Below, in pieces: positions 1 through 6,813 of a stretch of 9,542 bases of DNA (position 1 is the stretch's first letter; the number at the start of each line of letters is the position of its first letter). The notes below the pieces were generated by a model. That model was not told where the DNA came from. It searched no databases and saw nothing but the letters and a program-made list of their open reading frames with translations. The stretch lies in assembly GCA_022705265.1 (NCBI GenBank), contig JAKJEU010000044.1, positions 1 to 9,542 on the forward strand. The letters are read 5' to 3'. The position numbers and the translations under genes were made by a program. This DNA is from Pseudomonadota bacterium. GTDB lineage: Bacteria; Pseudomonadota; Alphaproteobacteria; JAKJEU01.

Positions 1-654
1 CATATCAATTAATTCAGCTCTGAGTTCAGCAGCCTTTTCTTTGTATTCTTCTGGAATTTCAACAACATCAAATGCAGCACCCAAATCATCATTGTGCCAT
101 ACATATGCTTTGTTCTCTAAGATATGAATAACGCCTTTTAAATCTGATTCAAGACCGTATGGTAATGTAAGAACGAGAGGTTTTGCACCAAGTCTTTCTT
201 TAATCATGCTTACGCATCTTTCAAAATTCGCACCCATTCTGTCCATTTTATTTGCAAAGCAAATTCTTGGAACATGATATTTATCAGCTTGTCTCCAAAC
301 TGTTTCTGATTGAGGTTCAACACCAGCAACACCATCGAACACTGCAACCGCACCGTCTAAAACGCGAAGACATCTTTCAACTTCAATTGTGAAGTCAACG
401 TGTCCTGGAGTGTCGATAACATTGATACGGCAACCCTTCCAAAATGCTGTTGTAGCAGCAGAAGTAATTGTAATACCTCTTTCTTGTTCTTGTTCCATCC
501 AGTCCATAGTAGCTGCACCATCATGAACTTCACCAATTTTGTGTGACTTTCCTGTGTAATATAAAATACGTTCAGTTGTTGTAGTTTTACCAGCGTCAAT
601 ATGCGCCATAATACCTATATTTCTGTACTGTTCTAACGGTGTACTCCGAGCCAT
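1..654 (-). CDS. fusA: Elongation factor G, N-terminal part (3' end cut by window)
   Basis: EF-G is the ribosomal translocase GTPase of the cytoplasm and also helps recycle ribosomes. The first 218 codons are visible, read from the ATG at 654 with no stop before the window edge; family members are about 690-700 residues, so roughly two thirds is missing. GTPase motifs are intact: P-loop AHIDAGKT (residues 17-24), switch I RGITI (59-63), DTPGH (81-85) and NKMD (135-138). The diagnostic block EVHDGAATMDWMEQEQERG lies at 42-60. An AAGGA Shine-Dalgarno sits at 664-668, 9 nt before the ATG. It follows rpsG after an unusually long, structured 125-nt spacer (see 692-775). Third visible gene of the str operon; identity is certain, and the start is supported by the Shine-Dalgarno and the typical MAR...PLEQYRNIGI opening. 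Confidence 0.97.
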   Translation of the reverse strand, partial: MARSTPLEQYRNIGIMAHIDAGKTTTTERILYYTGKSHKIGEVHDGAATMDWMEQEQERGITITSAATTAFWKGCRINVIDTPGHVDFTIEVERCLRVLDGAVAVFDGVAGVEPQSETVWRQADKYHVPRICFANKMDRMGANFERCVSMIKERLGAKPLVLTLPYGLESDLKGVIHILENKAYVWHNDDLGAAFDVVEIPEEYKEKAAELRAELIDM

Positions 655-663
655 TATCTTATT

Positions 664-668
664 TCCTT
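664..668 (-). promoter_or_regulatory. fusA ribosome binding site
   Basis: AAGGA read on the minus strand, 9 nt upstream of the fusA ATG. It lies outside the long hairpin, in an AT-rich stretch, so it should be accessible whenever transcription passes the hairpin. Confidence 0.6.
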
Positions 669-691
669 ATAATAAATTATTTTTAAAAATG

Positions 692-775
692 CCTTTAAAC
701 TCTGCTATTTATAAGACTGTTCCCTTTAAAATCAAATAAAGAGAACAGCTTTACAAAATAAACAAAGTTTAAAAG
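692..775 (-). promoter_or_regulatory. Long imperfect hairpin in the rpsG-fusA spacer (candidate attenuator or autoregulatory element)
   Basis: Read on the minus strand, 763-775 pairs with 692-704 over 13 bp with two G-U wobbles. Inside it, 758-762 pairs with 708-712 (5 bp), 749-751 with 713-715 (3 bp), and 737-748 with 717-728 (12 bp, one wobble), closing on an 8-nt loop at 729-736. The wobble in the apical stem becomes a C-A mismatch on the plus strand, so the fold favours the minus-strand mRNA. A five-U run (685-689) follows the stem after two bases, as in an intrinsic terminator or attenuator. The fusA Shine-Dalgarno is 24 nt further on. Pairing was worked out by hand; function is inferred. 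Confidence 0.55.
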
Positions 776-779
776 TAGT

Positions 780-1250
780 TTACCATTTATAGTGTGAGAA
801 AGCCTTGTTTGCTTCAGCCATTCTATGAGTATCTTCTCTTTTTCTTACTGCATCACCACGATTTGCAAGAGCATCTAAGAATTCACCACTCAATCTTTCT
901 TCCATAGTGTTTTCTTTTCTCTTTCTTGCAGCAGTAATAATCCAACGAATCGCAAGAGCTTGTTTTCTTTCTGAACGGACTTCACAAGGAACTTGGTAAG
1001 TTGCACCACCAACTCTTCTTGATCTTACTTCAACAGAAGGTTTTACATTTTCAACTGCATCATTGAAAACTTTTACCACTTCTCCACCTGACTTTTTAGC
1101 CAAAGTATCCAATGCACCGTAAACAATCTTTTCAGCAACTGCCTTCTTTCCATGTTCCATTACACTGTTAATAAATTTTGTTATTACCAAACTTCCAAAT
1201 TTTGCATCTGGTAATACTTCACGCTTTTCAGCGGAACGACGACGAGCCAT
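780..1250 (-). CDS. rpsG: 30S ribosomal protein S7
   Basis: Primary 16S-binding protein that nucleates assembly of the 30S head and lies at the exit-site face. Complete at 156 residues, normal for bacteria outside the E. coli long-tail form. Recognisable blocks include MARRRSAEKRE at the start, KFGSLVITKFIN (about 17-28), HGKKAVAEKIVYGALD (33-48), VEVRSRRVGGATYQVP (73-88), ALAIRWIITAARKR (98-111), and the C-terminal KREDTHRMAEANKAFSHYKW. These resemble alphaproteobacterial S7. The start is fixed by a strong purine-rich Shine-Dalgarno (GAGGGAG) ending about 8 nt before the ATG. It sits only 24 nt after the rpsL stop. In E. coli, S7 represses the operon by binding the rpsL-rpsG spacer; here that spacer is too short for the same structure. 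Confidence 0.98.
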   Translation of the reverse strand: MARRRSAEKREVLPDAKFGSLVITKFINSVMEHGKKAVAEKIVYGALDTLAKKSGGEVVKVFNDAVENVKPSVEVRSRRVGGATYQVPCEVRSERKQALAIRWIITAARKRKENTMEERLSGEFLDALANRGDAVRKREDTHRMAEANKAFSHYKW

Positions 1251-1274
1251 ATTCTAATCTCCCTCTCTATAAAA

Positions 1275-1646
1275 CTATTTAGGACGCTTTGCGCCGTATA
1301 ATGAACGACGTTTACGACGTTTTGCAATACCTTGAGTATCAAGGGTTCCTCTAATGATGTGATATCTAACACCTGGCAAATCCTTTACACGCCCGCCTCT
1401 GATCATAACTACAGAGTGTTCTTGCAAGTTGTGACCTTCACCAGGAATATAACTGATTACTTCAAATCCATTTGTTAATCTAACACGAGCAACTTTTCTC
1501 AAAGCTGAGTTAGGTTTTTTAGGAGTAACTGTATAAACTCTTGTACAGACTCCTCTTTTTTGTGGACATGATTTCAAAGCTGGAACTTTGTTCCTTTTGC
1601 TTTGTGACTTACGCGATTTGCGTATTAACTGATTAATTGTAGGCAT
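1275..1646 (-). CDS. rpsL: 30S ribosomal protein S12
   Basis: S12 sits at the decoding centre of the 30S subunit and helps control tRNA selection. Complete at 123 residues, the usual size. The conserved core is intact: CPQKRGVCTRVYT (27-39), TPKKPNSALRKVARVRLTNG (41-60), SYIPGEGHNLQEHSVVMIRG (65-84) and VKDLPGVRYHIIRGTLDTQG (87-106). Lys43 and Lys88, whose changes commonly give streptomycin resistance, are both wild type. Asp89, the methylthiolation site modified by RimO where that enzyme is present, is present. The MPTINQLIRK opening is typical of alphaproteobacteria. An AGGGA Shine-Dalgarno lies at 1653-1657. First gene of the str operon, reading from its own promoter in the gap after malQ. 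TAG stop at 1275-1277. Confidence 0.98.
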   Translation of the reverse strand: MPTINQLIRKSRKSQSKRNKVPALKSCPQKRGVCTRVYTVTPKKPNSALRKVARVRLTNGFEVISYIPGEGHNLQEHSVVMIRGGRVKDLPGVRYHIIRGTLDTQGIAKRRKRRSLYGAKRPK

Positions 1647-1745
1647 ACTTTTTCCCTGTTATTCCTTTTTAATGCTTAAATTTTTCTATCACGGCACATT
1701 TATTTTAAAAATATAAAAACAAACATACCCCTTTGAAGTCGGTAT

Positions 1746-1773
1746 TTTATACTCTATTTTTACGAAAAGTCAA
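1746..1773 (-). promoter_or_regulatory. Promoter of the str operon (rpsL-rpsG-fusA)
   Basis: On the minus strand a -35 box TTGACT (1768-1773) and a -10 box TATAAA (1746-1751) are 16 nt apart, each matching the sigma-70 consensus at five of six positions. Transcription would start near 1739-1740, giving a leader of about 93 nt before rpsL. The remaining leader (1647-1739) is AT-rich and shows no further element I can support. The position right after malQ fits an independent promoter for these highly expressed genes. Confidence 0.6.
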
Positions 1774-1791
1774 CAGCTAAATATCTAGTTG
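1766..1791 (-). terminator. Weak terminator candidate after malQ
   Basis: Just after the malQ stop, CAAC-T-AG and CTGTTG can form a six-pair stem with one bulged base and an eight-base loop, followed by ACTTTT. The stem is short and the U run has only four bases. Its 3' arm overlaps the -35 box of the str promoter. It may let malQ transcripts read through into rpsL. Confidence 0.25.
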
Positions 1792-4029
1792 TTAATAGTT
1801 TTTTAAAGAAGCACGATTTTCGTCGCTTAAAATTTTAAAAAATTTCATAAATTTCTTATCATTTTCCATATCTTCTATACATATTTCTATTTTAGTTTGC
1901 CAATTATGATATTCCGTAGTAGTAGATTTTAATTTTATCATATCTGATTGCATTACCATATCTTCTAATCTTAGAAAGTACACACAACTATCAGATTTTG
2001 CAAGATATTTTGTAAGATTATAATTAAAATTTTCAGGAACTTTATCACCCATAACACTTTGTTTTAAATACAACAAGTCGTTTTGGTTGCAAAAAACTTC
2101 TTTTTTATTCATTTCTTGGATAAGATTTTTTCTTACAAAACTTCTATTTTCAAAATTATCTTTTATCTTTTTATAATCTTTATAAATTTTTAGTGATTCG
2201 TGAAGTTTTATATCTTTACTTAACCAAAAACCAACCATAGTCGGCATATCATAAAATCCACTTTTTAAAAAAGAATTATAATTATAAGAATCCACTTTTT
2301 CAAGAGCATCTTTTTTATTACTATTTTTTAAAAAAGCATGCATCGGATAAATTCCATGATTTATTAAATCTTGATTATTTTCAAAATTTTCACCAACAAT
2401 CATACATTTTCTTTTGTGGCTTTCCAGCGATAATATTGCGATAATATCTTTTACATCATATTTTATAAATGTTCCAATGCACTCGCCAAAATTTTCAACC
2501 AAAGAATTATTTATTATAACAAATGCATTAAAAAAATATTTAAAATAATCAAACCTAACTATATCAAATATATCAAAATTTTCTCTTATCTTTTTTGCAA
2601 AAACATTATAATCAGAATCAATTAAATTATTTTTATTGTATGGAACATATTTTAAATTTTCACCTTTAAAAGCATCAAGATTTGGCTTTACCGCTATTTC
2701 CAAGCCATCGATAAAACAATCTTTATTTGCCCAAACATCAACACTATTTGAAAGAGAACCAAAAGGCATTTCCGTCATAAAGACAATATCAAGTTTTTTA
2801 CATAAATCAGAAACCTCTTTTACCTGAATATCAGATAACATATGAGCATAGGCATAAAATTGCCAATTATATTTATTGTTATCTTCGAATTCCCAAAAAT
2901 CAATTGACTTATTATCTTTTAAAGAATCAGGCCAAGATTTCCAATTAAATGAATTAAATTTTTCTGCTAAATATTCGAAAACACATAACTCTTTGAAACT
3001 TGTTCCTTTTTTTCTTATATATTCATAAAAATCAATCCCTTTTTCAGTGATTCCTTTTTCTATATCAAGATTTTTTTCAACAAAATGTTCATACATATCT
3101 TTTAACAAAGACACTTTCAATGAATATACTTCTTTATAATTAATTCGCTCAGATTCTCTTAATTTTTTAATTTTTTCTTTAAAATCATCTTTTAAAATAG
3201 CAAATTTTATTTTTTCAGATTCTTTAAAATCATCCACAATTTCTAAATCAAGATAAAAATAATTAAATGTTCTTTTATCCAAAACTCTGTATGGAGAAAC
3301 ATCATAAATCTCATTAAAAAACAAAGAATTTAACGGACTAACATATAAAACTTTTCCTCCATTTTTATGTAAAATATTAGCAAAGTTTTTAAGATCCGTA
3401 TAATCACCAATTCCCATATTTCGTTTGGATTTCAAAGCATATAAAGGTACATCAACTCCGAACCATTTTTTACCATTAAACAATCTTTCATCCACATAAC
3501 ATTTATCTTTTGCAATTATTATGTAAGAACGATATTTTTTATCATAAACATCAACAGTTAATCGATAATATCCATAATCAAGATTATCTGGCAAAGGCAA
3601 ATCAAATTGCTTATATATTTTTTCTGAAACTTCAATTTCTTTATTTGGAATTTTATTTTTAAATGAATAATTGCTTGATATTTTATGACCATATTCATCT
3701 TCTAAACTAAAAAAGATATCTTTAAAAGACTGTTCTTCTGTTATTAACAAAGGTATTTTTTTATCAGCTTCTGACACAAAAAAAGAATTTACATAACGAA
3801 TCCCCTGTTCACATTCTTTTATTGTTAAATTTTTAATTAAATCTTCTTGCTTGTTAATAGTATCAACATCATACCCCATATGCTTTAAAATCAAATAAAG
3901 CAAGCTCGCATCAACACGCACCTTTTCTCCGTACATGTCCTTGTATTCATCAAGCAAACCAACTAATTCACAAATTTTCTTTAAATTATCCATAATTTTA
4001 ATATTACTATTAATTTTTATTTTTTTCAT
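1792..4029 (-). CDS. malQ: Divergent 4-alpha-glucanotransferase (GH77, MalQ/amylomaltase-like)
   Basis: GH77 enzymes transfer glucan chains between maltodextrins in the cytoplasm. This 745-residue ORF has the E. coli MalQ layout: an N-terminal extension (about 13-180) with PLPDNLDYGYYRL at 145-157, then a TIM barrel with MGIGDYTDLKNF (205-216) and VSPY (244-247). The nucleophile is Asp494 in VRFDYF, the acid/base Glu547 in VGEN, and the third carboxylate Asp594 in GFYDMPT. Their spacing is close to that of E. coli MalQ (48 and 52 residues there, 53 and 47 here). The His normally before the third Asp is Tyr593, the RIDH motif reads RFDY, and the C-terminal PGT...PNW motif reads KST...HNW. Very rich in Lys, Asn and Ile. 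No Shine-Dalgarno is visible; homology begins near Met13, so the ATG at 3993 may be the true start. It may retain, change or have lost activity. Not tightly linked to either neighbouring operon. Confidence 0.85.
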   Translation of the reverse strand: MKKIKINSNIKIMDNLKKICELVGLLDEYKDMYGEKVRVDASLLYLILKHMGYDVDTINKQEDLIKNLTIKECEQGIRYVNSFFVSEADKKIPLLITEEQSFKDIFFSLEDEYGHKISSNYSFKNKIPNKEIEVSEKIYKQFDLPLPDNLDYGYYRLTVDVYDKKYRSYIIIAKDKCYVDERLFNGKKWFGVDVPLYALKSKRNMGIGDYTDLKNFANILHKNGGKVLYVSPLNSLFFNEIYDVSPYRVLDKRTFNYFYLDLEIVDDFKESEKIKFAILKDDFKEKIKKLRESERINYKEVYSLKVSLLKDMYEHFVEKNLDIEKGITEKGIDFYEYIRKKGTSFKELCVFEYLAEKFNSFNWKSWPDSLKDNKSIDFWEFEDNNKYNWQFYAYAHMLSDIQVKEVSDLCKKLDIVFMTEMPFGSLSNSVDVWANKDCFIDGLEIAVKPNLDAFKGENLKYVPYNKNNLIDSDYNVFAKKIRENFDIFDIVRFDYFKYFFNAFVIINNSLVENFGECIGTFIKYDVKDIIAILSLESHKRKCMIVGENFENNQDLINHGIYPMHAFLKNSNKKDALEKVDSYNYNSFLKSGFYDMPTMVGFWLSKDIKLHESLKIYKDYKKIKDNFENRSFVRKNLIQEMNKKEVFCNQNDLLYLKQSVMGDKVPENFNYNLTKYLAKSDSCVYFLRLEDMVMQSDMIKLKSTTTEYHNWQTKIEICIEDMENDKKFMKFFKILSDENRASLKNY

Positions 4030-4036
4030 TTAAAAA

Positions 4037-4066
4037 ATTATTTTTTATAAACAAAAAATTTGACAA
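4037..4066 (-). promoter_or_regulatory. Possible malQ promoter
   Basis: On the minus strand, TTGTCA (4061-4066) and AATAAT (4037-4042) are 18 nt apart, each five of six to consensus. Transcription would begin near the upstream ATG at 4029, giving a very short leader for that start but about 37 nt for the ATG at 3993. The sequence is very AT-rich, so chance matches are easy. The -35 box coincides with the TTGACA of the opposite strand. Confidence 0.3.
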
Positions 4067-4087
4067 AATATTTTTTTATGATATTGT
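4060..4087 (+). promoter_or_regulatory. Possible plus-strand promoter for a small RNA
   Basis: A perfect TTGACA at 4060-4065 is followed after 16 nt by TATTGT (4082-4087), four of six to the -10 consensus. A start near 4094 would give a transcript of about 80 nt ending at the intrinsic terminator at 4134-4173. The weak -10 box limits confidence. Confidence 0.35.
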
Positions 4088-4093
4088 GGTTAT

Positions 4094-4173
4094 ATAAAAA
4101 GAAATTTTCATACATGATTATTTCTGTATGAAATACACCCGTAAGACCCCTATCTTGCGGGTGTAACTTTTTT
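4094..4173 (+). ncRNA. Candidate small RNA with two hairpins, plus strand
   Basis: This is the only sequence in the window that looks transcribed from the plus strand. It would contain a perfect 9-bp hairpin (4106-4114 with 4125-4133, 10-nt loop) followed directly by a 13-bp terminator hairpin with a C-rich CCCCTA loop and six T residues. No convincing ORF lies inside: the only ATG (4114) opens five codons, MIISV, without a ribosome binding site. Its 3' end overlaps the end of the downstream permease gene's mRNA, so it would be antisense to that 3' end. I do not recognise a known RNA family. Start and existence are inferred. Confidence 0.35.
4134..4173 (+). terminator. Strong intrinsic terminator, plus strand
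   Basis: The arms 4134-4146 and 4153-4165 pair over 13 bp with a single U-G wobble and a 6-nt loop, and are followed by AAC-free spacing of two bases and TTTTTT at 4168-4173. On the minus strand the wobble becomes a C-A mismatch and only TTT follows, so the signal points to plus-strand transcription. It may still act weakly as the end of the thrS-to-permease operon, helped by the adjacent 4106-4133 hairpin, which on the minus strand is followed by a T-rich run. Confidence 0.65.
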
Positions 4174-5494
4174 AAATATGCATTAAAAACCTTAATATAA
4201 AGAATATACCAACAATATAAGTTATTAATGGAACTTTTTTATATTTTCCGATCACAAGTTTTATCATTATAAAAAACAAAATTCCAAATATTATACCTTC
4301 GGCTATGCTATATGCGAACGGCATCATAATCATTGTAAAAAATGCTGGGATTGCTTCTTCGTAATCTTCAAAATCAATTTCCTTTGCCGAAGACATCATG
4401 AAAAGCCCAACCACAATCAATACAGGAGCAACCGCAAACACAGGCACCATAAGAAATATTGGCGACAAAAACAATGCAATGAAAAACAAAAAAGCAACTG
4501 TAAGCGAGGTTAATCCTGTTTTCCCTCCAACACTTACCCCAGCGGCACTTTCAAGATAAGCCGTAACAACTGATGAACCCAAAAGCCCTGAAAAAGTAGT
4601 GCCAAAAGCATCAGCCAAAAAAGCTTGCTTAATATTTGGAATATTTCCTTGCTTGTCAAAAAGGTTAGTCTTTTTTACAACTCCGATTAAAATGCCTAGC
4701 GTATCAAATATGTTAATCAGCAAAAGCGTAAATAATATAAATAAAAAGTCGACGATTCCTTTGACAGAATAAACCCACGAAAAATCAAATTTCAAAAATG
4801 TAGGTGCAAGAGATGATGGCAATGATATTAATCTGAAATCATTTGGTAAAACAGTTAATCCCAAAGGAATTCCAATTATCATAACCGCAAAAATACCAAT
4901 CAACAAAGCTCCTCTGACTTTGAAATAAAGCAAAGCCCCGATTAAAACAACCCCGACAAGAGATAAAAAAGGTGCCGAAATTGTAAAAACATTTCCAAGC
5001 CTTAACGGTGTCCCCTCTCCTTTTATAATTATCCCCGAATTAAAAAGTCCAATCAAAGTAATAAAAAGCCCAACCCCAACAGGAATGGCCTTTTTTATAT
5101 TATCAGGCAACGCTTTTAAAAAAGCCTCACGAATATTAAAATAAGTCAAAATTATAAAAGCAACACCTTCGAAAAATACCACAGTCAAAGCAAATTGCCA
5201 TGAATAACCCATTATTCCGCATATAGTATAAGCAAAAAATGCATTCAAACCCATTCCAGGGGCAAGCGCAATTGGAAGCTTTGCAAAAATCGCCATTACC
5301 AAAGTTCCAATAATCGAAACAATAATAGTGGCCGTCATGACTGCACCTTTGTCCATTCCTGTTGCACTTAAAATACTTGGGTTTACAACTATGATATAAG
5401 CCATAGTCATAAAGGTGGTAAGACCTGCTAAAAATTCGGTTTTAAAATTCGAACCGCTTTCTTTTAATTTGAAAAATTTTTCTATAAATTGCAT
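4172..5494 (-). CDS. Purine nucleobase permease, AzgA/PbuG (NCS2) family, downstream copy
   Basis: An inner-membrane symporter that probably imports guanine, hypoxanthine or adenine. Complete at 440 residues, typical of the family, with about a dozen or more hydrophobic segments and no signal peptide. Family signatures: TEFLAGLTTFMTMAYIIVVNP (19-39), the substrate-region motif APGMGLNAFFAYT (78-90), FDTLG (263-267) and LESAAGVSVGGKTGLTSL (314-331). This copy stays close to the family consensus. The ATG is 12 nt after the stop of the upstream paralogue, with only a weak AAGAAG before it. The two genes are a tandem duplication, about 70% identical over their first 100 residues by eye. Family assignment is firm, but the exact purine cannot be read from sequence. 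Last gene of the thrS-led operon. Confidence 0.93.
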   Translation of the reverse strand: MQFIEKFFKLKESGSNFKTEFLAGLTTFMTMAYIIVVNPSILSATGMDKGAVMTATIIVSIIGTLVMAIFAKLPIALAPGMGLNAFFAYTICGIMGYSWQFALTVVFFEGVAFIILTYFNIREAFLKALPDNIKKAIPVGVGLFITLIGLFNSGIIIKGEGTPLRLGNVFTISAPFLSLVGVVLIGALLYFKVRGALLIGIFAVMIIGIPLGLTVLPNDFRLISLPSSLAPTFLKFDFSWVYSVKGIVDFLFILFTLLLINIFDTLGILIGVVKKTNLFDKQGNIPNIKQAFLADAFGTTFSGLLGSSVVTAYLESAAGVSVGGKTGLTSLTVAFLFFIALFLSPIFLMVPVFAVAPVLIVVGLFMMSSAKEIDFEDYEEAIPAFFTMIMMPFAYSIAEGIIFGILFFIMIKLVIGKYKKVPLITYIVGIFFILRFLMHI

Positions 5495-5506
5495 TTTTTA
5501 CTTCTT

Positions 5507-6811
5507 TTATTTTAAAACTATACTGAATACAAAAAGAATCCCTACGACATAAGTCATTATTGGAATTTGCTTATAATTTAATGTCGCAATTTTTATCAAA
5601 ACATATGATAAAAGCCCGAATATAATCCCATCTGCTATATTAAAGGCAAGAGGCATCATGATAATTGATAAAAACGCTGGAAAAGCTTCTTGATAATCTT
5701 TGAAATCGATTTCTTTAATTTCGCTCATCATGAAAATACCTATAATGATAAGCACAGGAGAAATCGCAATCGTTGGAATAATCAAAAACAAAGGTGATAA
5801 AAACAATGACAATATAAATAACAAACTTACCACCAAAGAAGTCAAACCAGTTTTGCCACCTTCACTTATTCCCGAAGCACTTTCAAGATAAATAGTGGTC
5901 ATGCTTGAACCAAAAAGTCCTCCCGATAAAAGCCCAAAGGAATTAGCATAAAGAGAGCATTTCAAACCTTTATTTTCATCTTTTAAGCAAAGTTTTTTAA
6001 CCACCGCCATAAAACTTCCCATAATGTCGAAAATACTTATTAAAACCATAGTAATAAGCAAAAATAAGAAATCAAAAATACCTTTTAACGAATTCAAAAA
6101 GGAAAAATCAAATTTAAAGGTAAGTGGTAATAATGACGAAGGATAAGAAAATAATGAAAAGCCCTCTGGAATTTCGGTGAATTTAAAAGGAATTCCAAGT
6201 ATAGTTACCAAAAATATTCCAATTAAAATTGCACCCTTAAATTTAAAATGCATCAAAGCCAGAATTGCAACAAAGCCCACACAAACAAGCAAGCTTTTAA
6301 TTGACGAAACATCGCCCAACATTAATGGAACTCCATCGCCACTTACGACTATTTCAGCATTCGAAAGACCAATAAAAGCAATAAAAAAACCAACTCCGAC
6401 GGATAACGATTTCTTTATACAATCAGGGATAGCATTAACAAAATATTTCCATAAATCAAAATAAATAAGCAAAAGTAAAATCACTCCTTGAAACACTTGC
6501 AAAGTCAAAGCAAATTGCCAAGAATATCCCAAAGTTTTACATATAGTATAAGCAAAAAATGCATTAAACCCCATACCAGGGGCAAAAGATATAGGCAAAT
6601 TACCAAAAATTGCAATTATTAAGCAAGAAATGACCGAAACAAGAATAGTCGCACTCATCAAGGCTCCCTTATCCATTCCAGTAACAGATAAAATATCAGG
6701 ATTAACCGCAACAATATAAACCAAAGTTATAAATGTTGTAAATCCTGCCAAAATTTCAGTTTTGATATTTGTATTGTTTTCTTTTAATTTAAAAAATTTT
6801 TCTATAAACAT
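5507..6811 (-). CDS. Purine nucleobase permease, AzgA/PbuG (NCS2) family, upstream copy
   Basis: Paralogue of the next gene in the operon; 434 residues, complete, all-helical membrane protein. It keeps TEILAGFTTF (18-27), APGMGFNAFFAYT (77-89) and LESASGISEGGKTGLTSL (309-326). It departs from the family at several conserved spots: FDIMGSFMAVV (261-271) instead of FDTLGxLIGVV, VAVNPD (34-39) instead of VVVNPS, and a shorter loop after 274. These could mean a different purine preference. The ATG lies 2 nt after the HD gene's stop with no Shine-Dalgarno, so translation probably depends on coupling to the gene before it. Likely role is purine uptake for salvage. Family assignment is firm; substrate is unknown. 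Confidence 0.92.
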   Translation of the reverse strand: MFIEKFFKLKENNTNIKTEILAGFTTFITLVYIVAVNPDILSVTGMDKGALMSATILVSVISCLIIAIFGNLPISFAPGMGFNAFFAYTICKTLGYSWQFALTLQVFQGVILLLLIYFDLWKYFVNAIPDCIKKSLSVGVGFFIAFIGLSNAEIVVSGDGVPLMLGDVSSIKSLLVCVGFVAILALMHFKFKGAILIGIFLVTILGIPFKFTEIPEGFSLFSYPSSLLPLTFKFDFSFLNSLKGIFDFLFLLITMVLISIFDIMGSFMAVVKKLCLKDENKGLKCSLYANSFGLLSGGLFGSSMTTIYLESASGISEGGKTGLTSLVVSLLFILSLFLSPLFLIIPTIAISPVLIIIGIFMMSEIKEIDFKDYQEAFPAFLSIIMMPLAFNIADGIIFGLLSYVLIKIATLNYKQIPIMTYVVGILFVFSIVLK

Positions 6812-6813
6812 TT

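Noticed and set aside
357..599. 80-codon minus-strand frame inside fusA
   Set aside because: It overlaps the intact EF-G frame out of register; EF-G carries all GTPase motifs there.
1723..1745. ATACC/GGTAT hairpin followed by a T-rich run near the start of the rpsL leader, as an attenuator
   Set aside because: Only 5 bp, and its left arm lies upstream of the predicted transcription start, so it would not be in the mRNA.
4114..4131. Five-codon peptide (MIISV) in the candidate sRNA, as a possible leader peptide
   Set aside because: No ribosome binding site, no downstream plus-strand gene to control, and no codon bias that would suggest attenuation.
6177..6464. Plus-strand frame opposite the upstream permease
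   Set aside because: Its composition is that of a reversed membrane-protein frame, and it does not match anything known to me.
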